DNA from: Spisula solida
Taxonomy: Eukaryota; Mollusca; Bivalvia; Venerida; Mactridae
Reading direction: 5' to 3'
Assembly: GCA_947247005.1 (NCBI GenBank)
Contig: OX365948.1
Coordinates: 41,792,601-41,856,600 of the forward strand
Length of the DNA stretch: 64,000 nucleotides
In this document: in pieces, positions 54,501-57,500 of the stretch
Layout of the letters: the number at the start of each line of letters is the position of its first letter
Numbering within the stretch: position 1 is the first letter of the stretch
Translations under genes and position numbers: made by a program
The notes under the pieces: generated by a model
The model's input: the letters and a program-made list of their open reading frames with translations, nothing else
Database searches by the model: none
Told to the model about the DNA's origin: nothing

Positions 54501-57500
54501 CAAGACGGTCCCAAATTGCTCGCCCGAAAAAATCATTCTAATTAAAATTTACAGTGAAAAAAGGACACACTAATTGCATTATAACACAATGATTTTGAAT
54601 TTGACCCCACATTGACCTAGCTCTTGACCCCAGATGACCCATATTCAAACTTGACCTAGATTTTATTGAGATAAATATTCTGACTAACCTTACAGGAGAT
54701 CCAGTAAAAAATGCAACTTTTATTTCACATCAAAGATTTTAAATAAATGACCTATTGACCTAGTTTTTGACACGAGATGACGTAATGTCGAACTTTACCT
54801 AGATTTTATACATAACCAGTGTGATCATGCATTAAGATTCATAAAGACAAAATCAAAATTGAGACCTCTCTTTTGCTTAAATTGGGTTGTGTGACCTAGT
54901 TATTGACCCCAGATGACCCAATATCAAACTCCACCTCGATTTTGTGAAGATGATCATTTTGACCAAGTGTGATAAAGATAAGGCCAAAATTGTTACCTCT
55001 AGTGCGCTTAAAAGGTTTTCCTTTGAATCTTATAAATAGTTTTTAACCTCAGATTACCCGATATCCAAGGGGACCCAGATTTTGTACATATATTTACAGT
55101 AAACCAATAAATTATTTCGTGCAATTTAATTTAAAGTGCTAATAACATTAATATGGACATACAGGAAACCCTAAAAACGCGAAAATTGTAGTTGCTAATA
55201 TGCCAATGATCAGCAAACTGCGAAAGTTAAAATTCGCAAAAGTAAATTGGGTTACAGTAGTGGAGTAAAGTAACCGGGGAAGGACTGGAGGATCAGGTGA
55301 GCTATAAACAAGGGAGTCTACTAGAGTGTAACATTTATACTGCTGTTACCTAGAGTTGTATGTTCAACATTTATACTGCTGTAACCTAGAGTTGTATGTT
55401 CAACATTTATACTGCTGTAACCTAGAGTTGTATGTTCAACATTTATACTGCTGTAACCTAGAGTTGTATGTTCAACATTCATACTGCTGTAACCTAGAGT
55501 TGTATGTTTAACATTTATACTGCTGTTACCTAGAGTTGTATGTTCAACATTTATACTGCTGTAACCTAGAGTTGTACGTTCAACATTTATACTGCTGTAA
55601 CCTAGAGTTGTACGTTCAACATTTATACTGCTGTAACCTTAGAGTTGTACGTTCAACATTTATACTGCTGTAACCTAGAGTTGTATGTTCAACATTTATA
55701 CTGCTGTAACCTAGAATTGTACGTTCAACATTTATACTGCTGTAACCTAGAGTTGTATGTTCAACATTTATACTGCTGTAACCTAGAGTTGTACGTTCAA
55801 CATTTATACTGCTGTAACCTAGAGTTGTACGTTCAACATTTATACTGCTGTAACCTAGAGTTGTATGTAGATACTACTGTTCAACATTTATACTGCTGTA
55901 ACCTTGGAGTTATGTGGATTATGACAAAAACTTTCTCACATGTGAATATATCAGCATTCAAGTGAGTGAGACACCACGTAAAATACAGAATTTATACACT
56001 CATGTTTAGCAGATAATTTAACTGAAATCATTTGGTCATCAACCTATCTAAGAATTAATTATGTTTGAAAACAAGGTTTTGCTTTCATTGGTGGTTTTCC
56101 CCAACAATTTTCCTGCCATATGCAGTTCCCAGGTGGACTCCAGATATGGGGTCATTGTTCTTTTTTAAATCCACCCACTTCTGGTTAAAACGATTAAACT
56201 GTCCAAGGGTTTAGTCCAAAGGTACAGTCCATGAGCACAATCCATAGGTCCAGTCCTCGAGTCCAGTCCACAGACCCGGTGCATGAGTCCAGTCCATGGG
56301 TCCAGTCCACGAGTCCAGTACAGCTTTCCTCAAGGCTGCCCATCAACTTCACAGCACTTTATGTATACCCTTGACCTGACAGCTGCTGACAGGATTCCCC
56401 AAGTCAATTTCAATCATGAGCAATTAACACCAACCTGTCAAGTCAATCATCAACATAAAGTCCAGTTTATCAATCTATGTGGATATTTAGACAGGCTTCA
56501 GGGAATGATTACACAGTCAGCACAAAGAACAAATCAGCGAAATACTGTGAAGTTTAATTAGCAGAACAATTAATTTAAATTCTGATACAGTCAAAGCCAT
56601 TTTTGAAACAATTTCTAAGAGTGCTATAATATGTGTAGATTGTAATTTTGTATACTCATGTTTTAATAATATTTGCGAATGTAATATGTTCAGTTCAATA
56701 CACACCACGTATAAACCAAATCACTGTATGACTTATTGAGATACTATACAATTCAACTTGTTCGACTTATTGTGATTGAAATATCTGGTGATTTCCTATC
56801 ACTGTACAACTTATTGCAAGACTATACGATTCAATGTGTACTCCTTATTGCCATAACCGGAAGTGGACTCCTTCATACACTATGAAACAACAATGCTTAG
56901 AATAAATCTGAAACGAGAATGTACCGTTTGTCTTTTATATGCCAGCCAGTCTATTGTTTCCATATTATTTCCACAAGGTCTGGGAATGTGCATGTTTTAT
57001 CAATTACCCTTAGAACTTTATAAAGGCCTTGGCCACTGAGTGAGTCATAATATATTGGATGATCTTGGTAAATCAAAATATGTATCTGCATACAAGACTA
57101 GTGGCATGATTCATAAATTGTTCGCTGTTTGCCAAACTGAAAGTAATTTGTATTTGCATATTACAACAATAATTGGAAAACCAGCAAGGCACAATCTAAG
57201 AAAATTGCAAAACCTACGCCAGGAACCATCCCAAAGAGCATTTTAACATGTGCCAGGAAACATCGAAGAACATTGCAAACCTGAGCCAGGAACTATCCAA
57301 ACATATTGCCAACCTGGGCCAGGAACCATCCAAGAACATTTAAAACCTGGGCCAGGAACCAGCAAAGAACATTGAAAACCTGGGCCAGGAACCATCCAAG
57401 AACATTGTAAACCAGGGCCAGGAACCATCTAAGTACATTGCAAACCTGGGCAGGGAACCATCCAAGAACATTGCAAACCTGGGCTGGGAACCATTGAAGA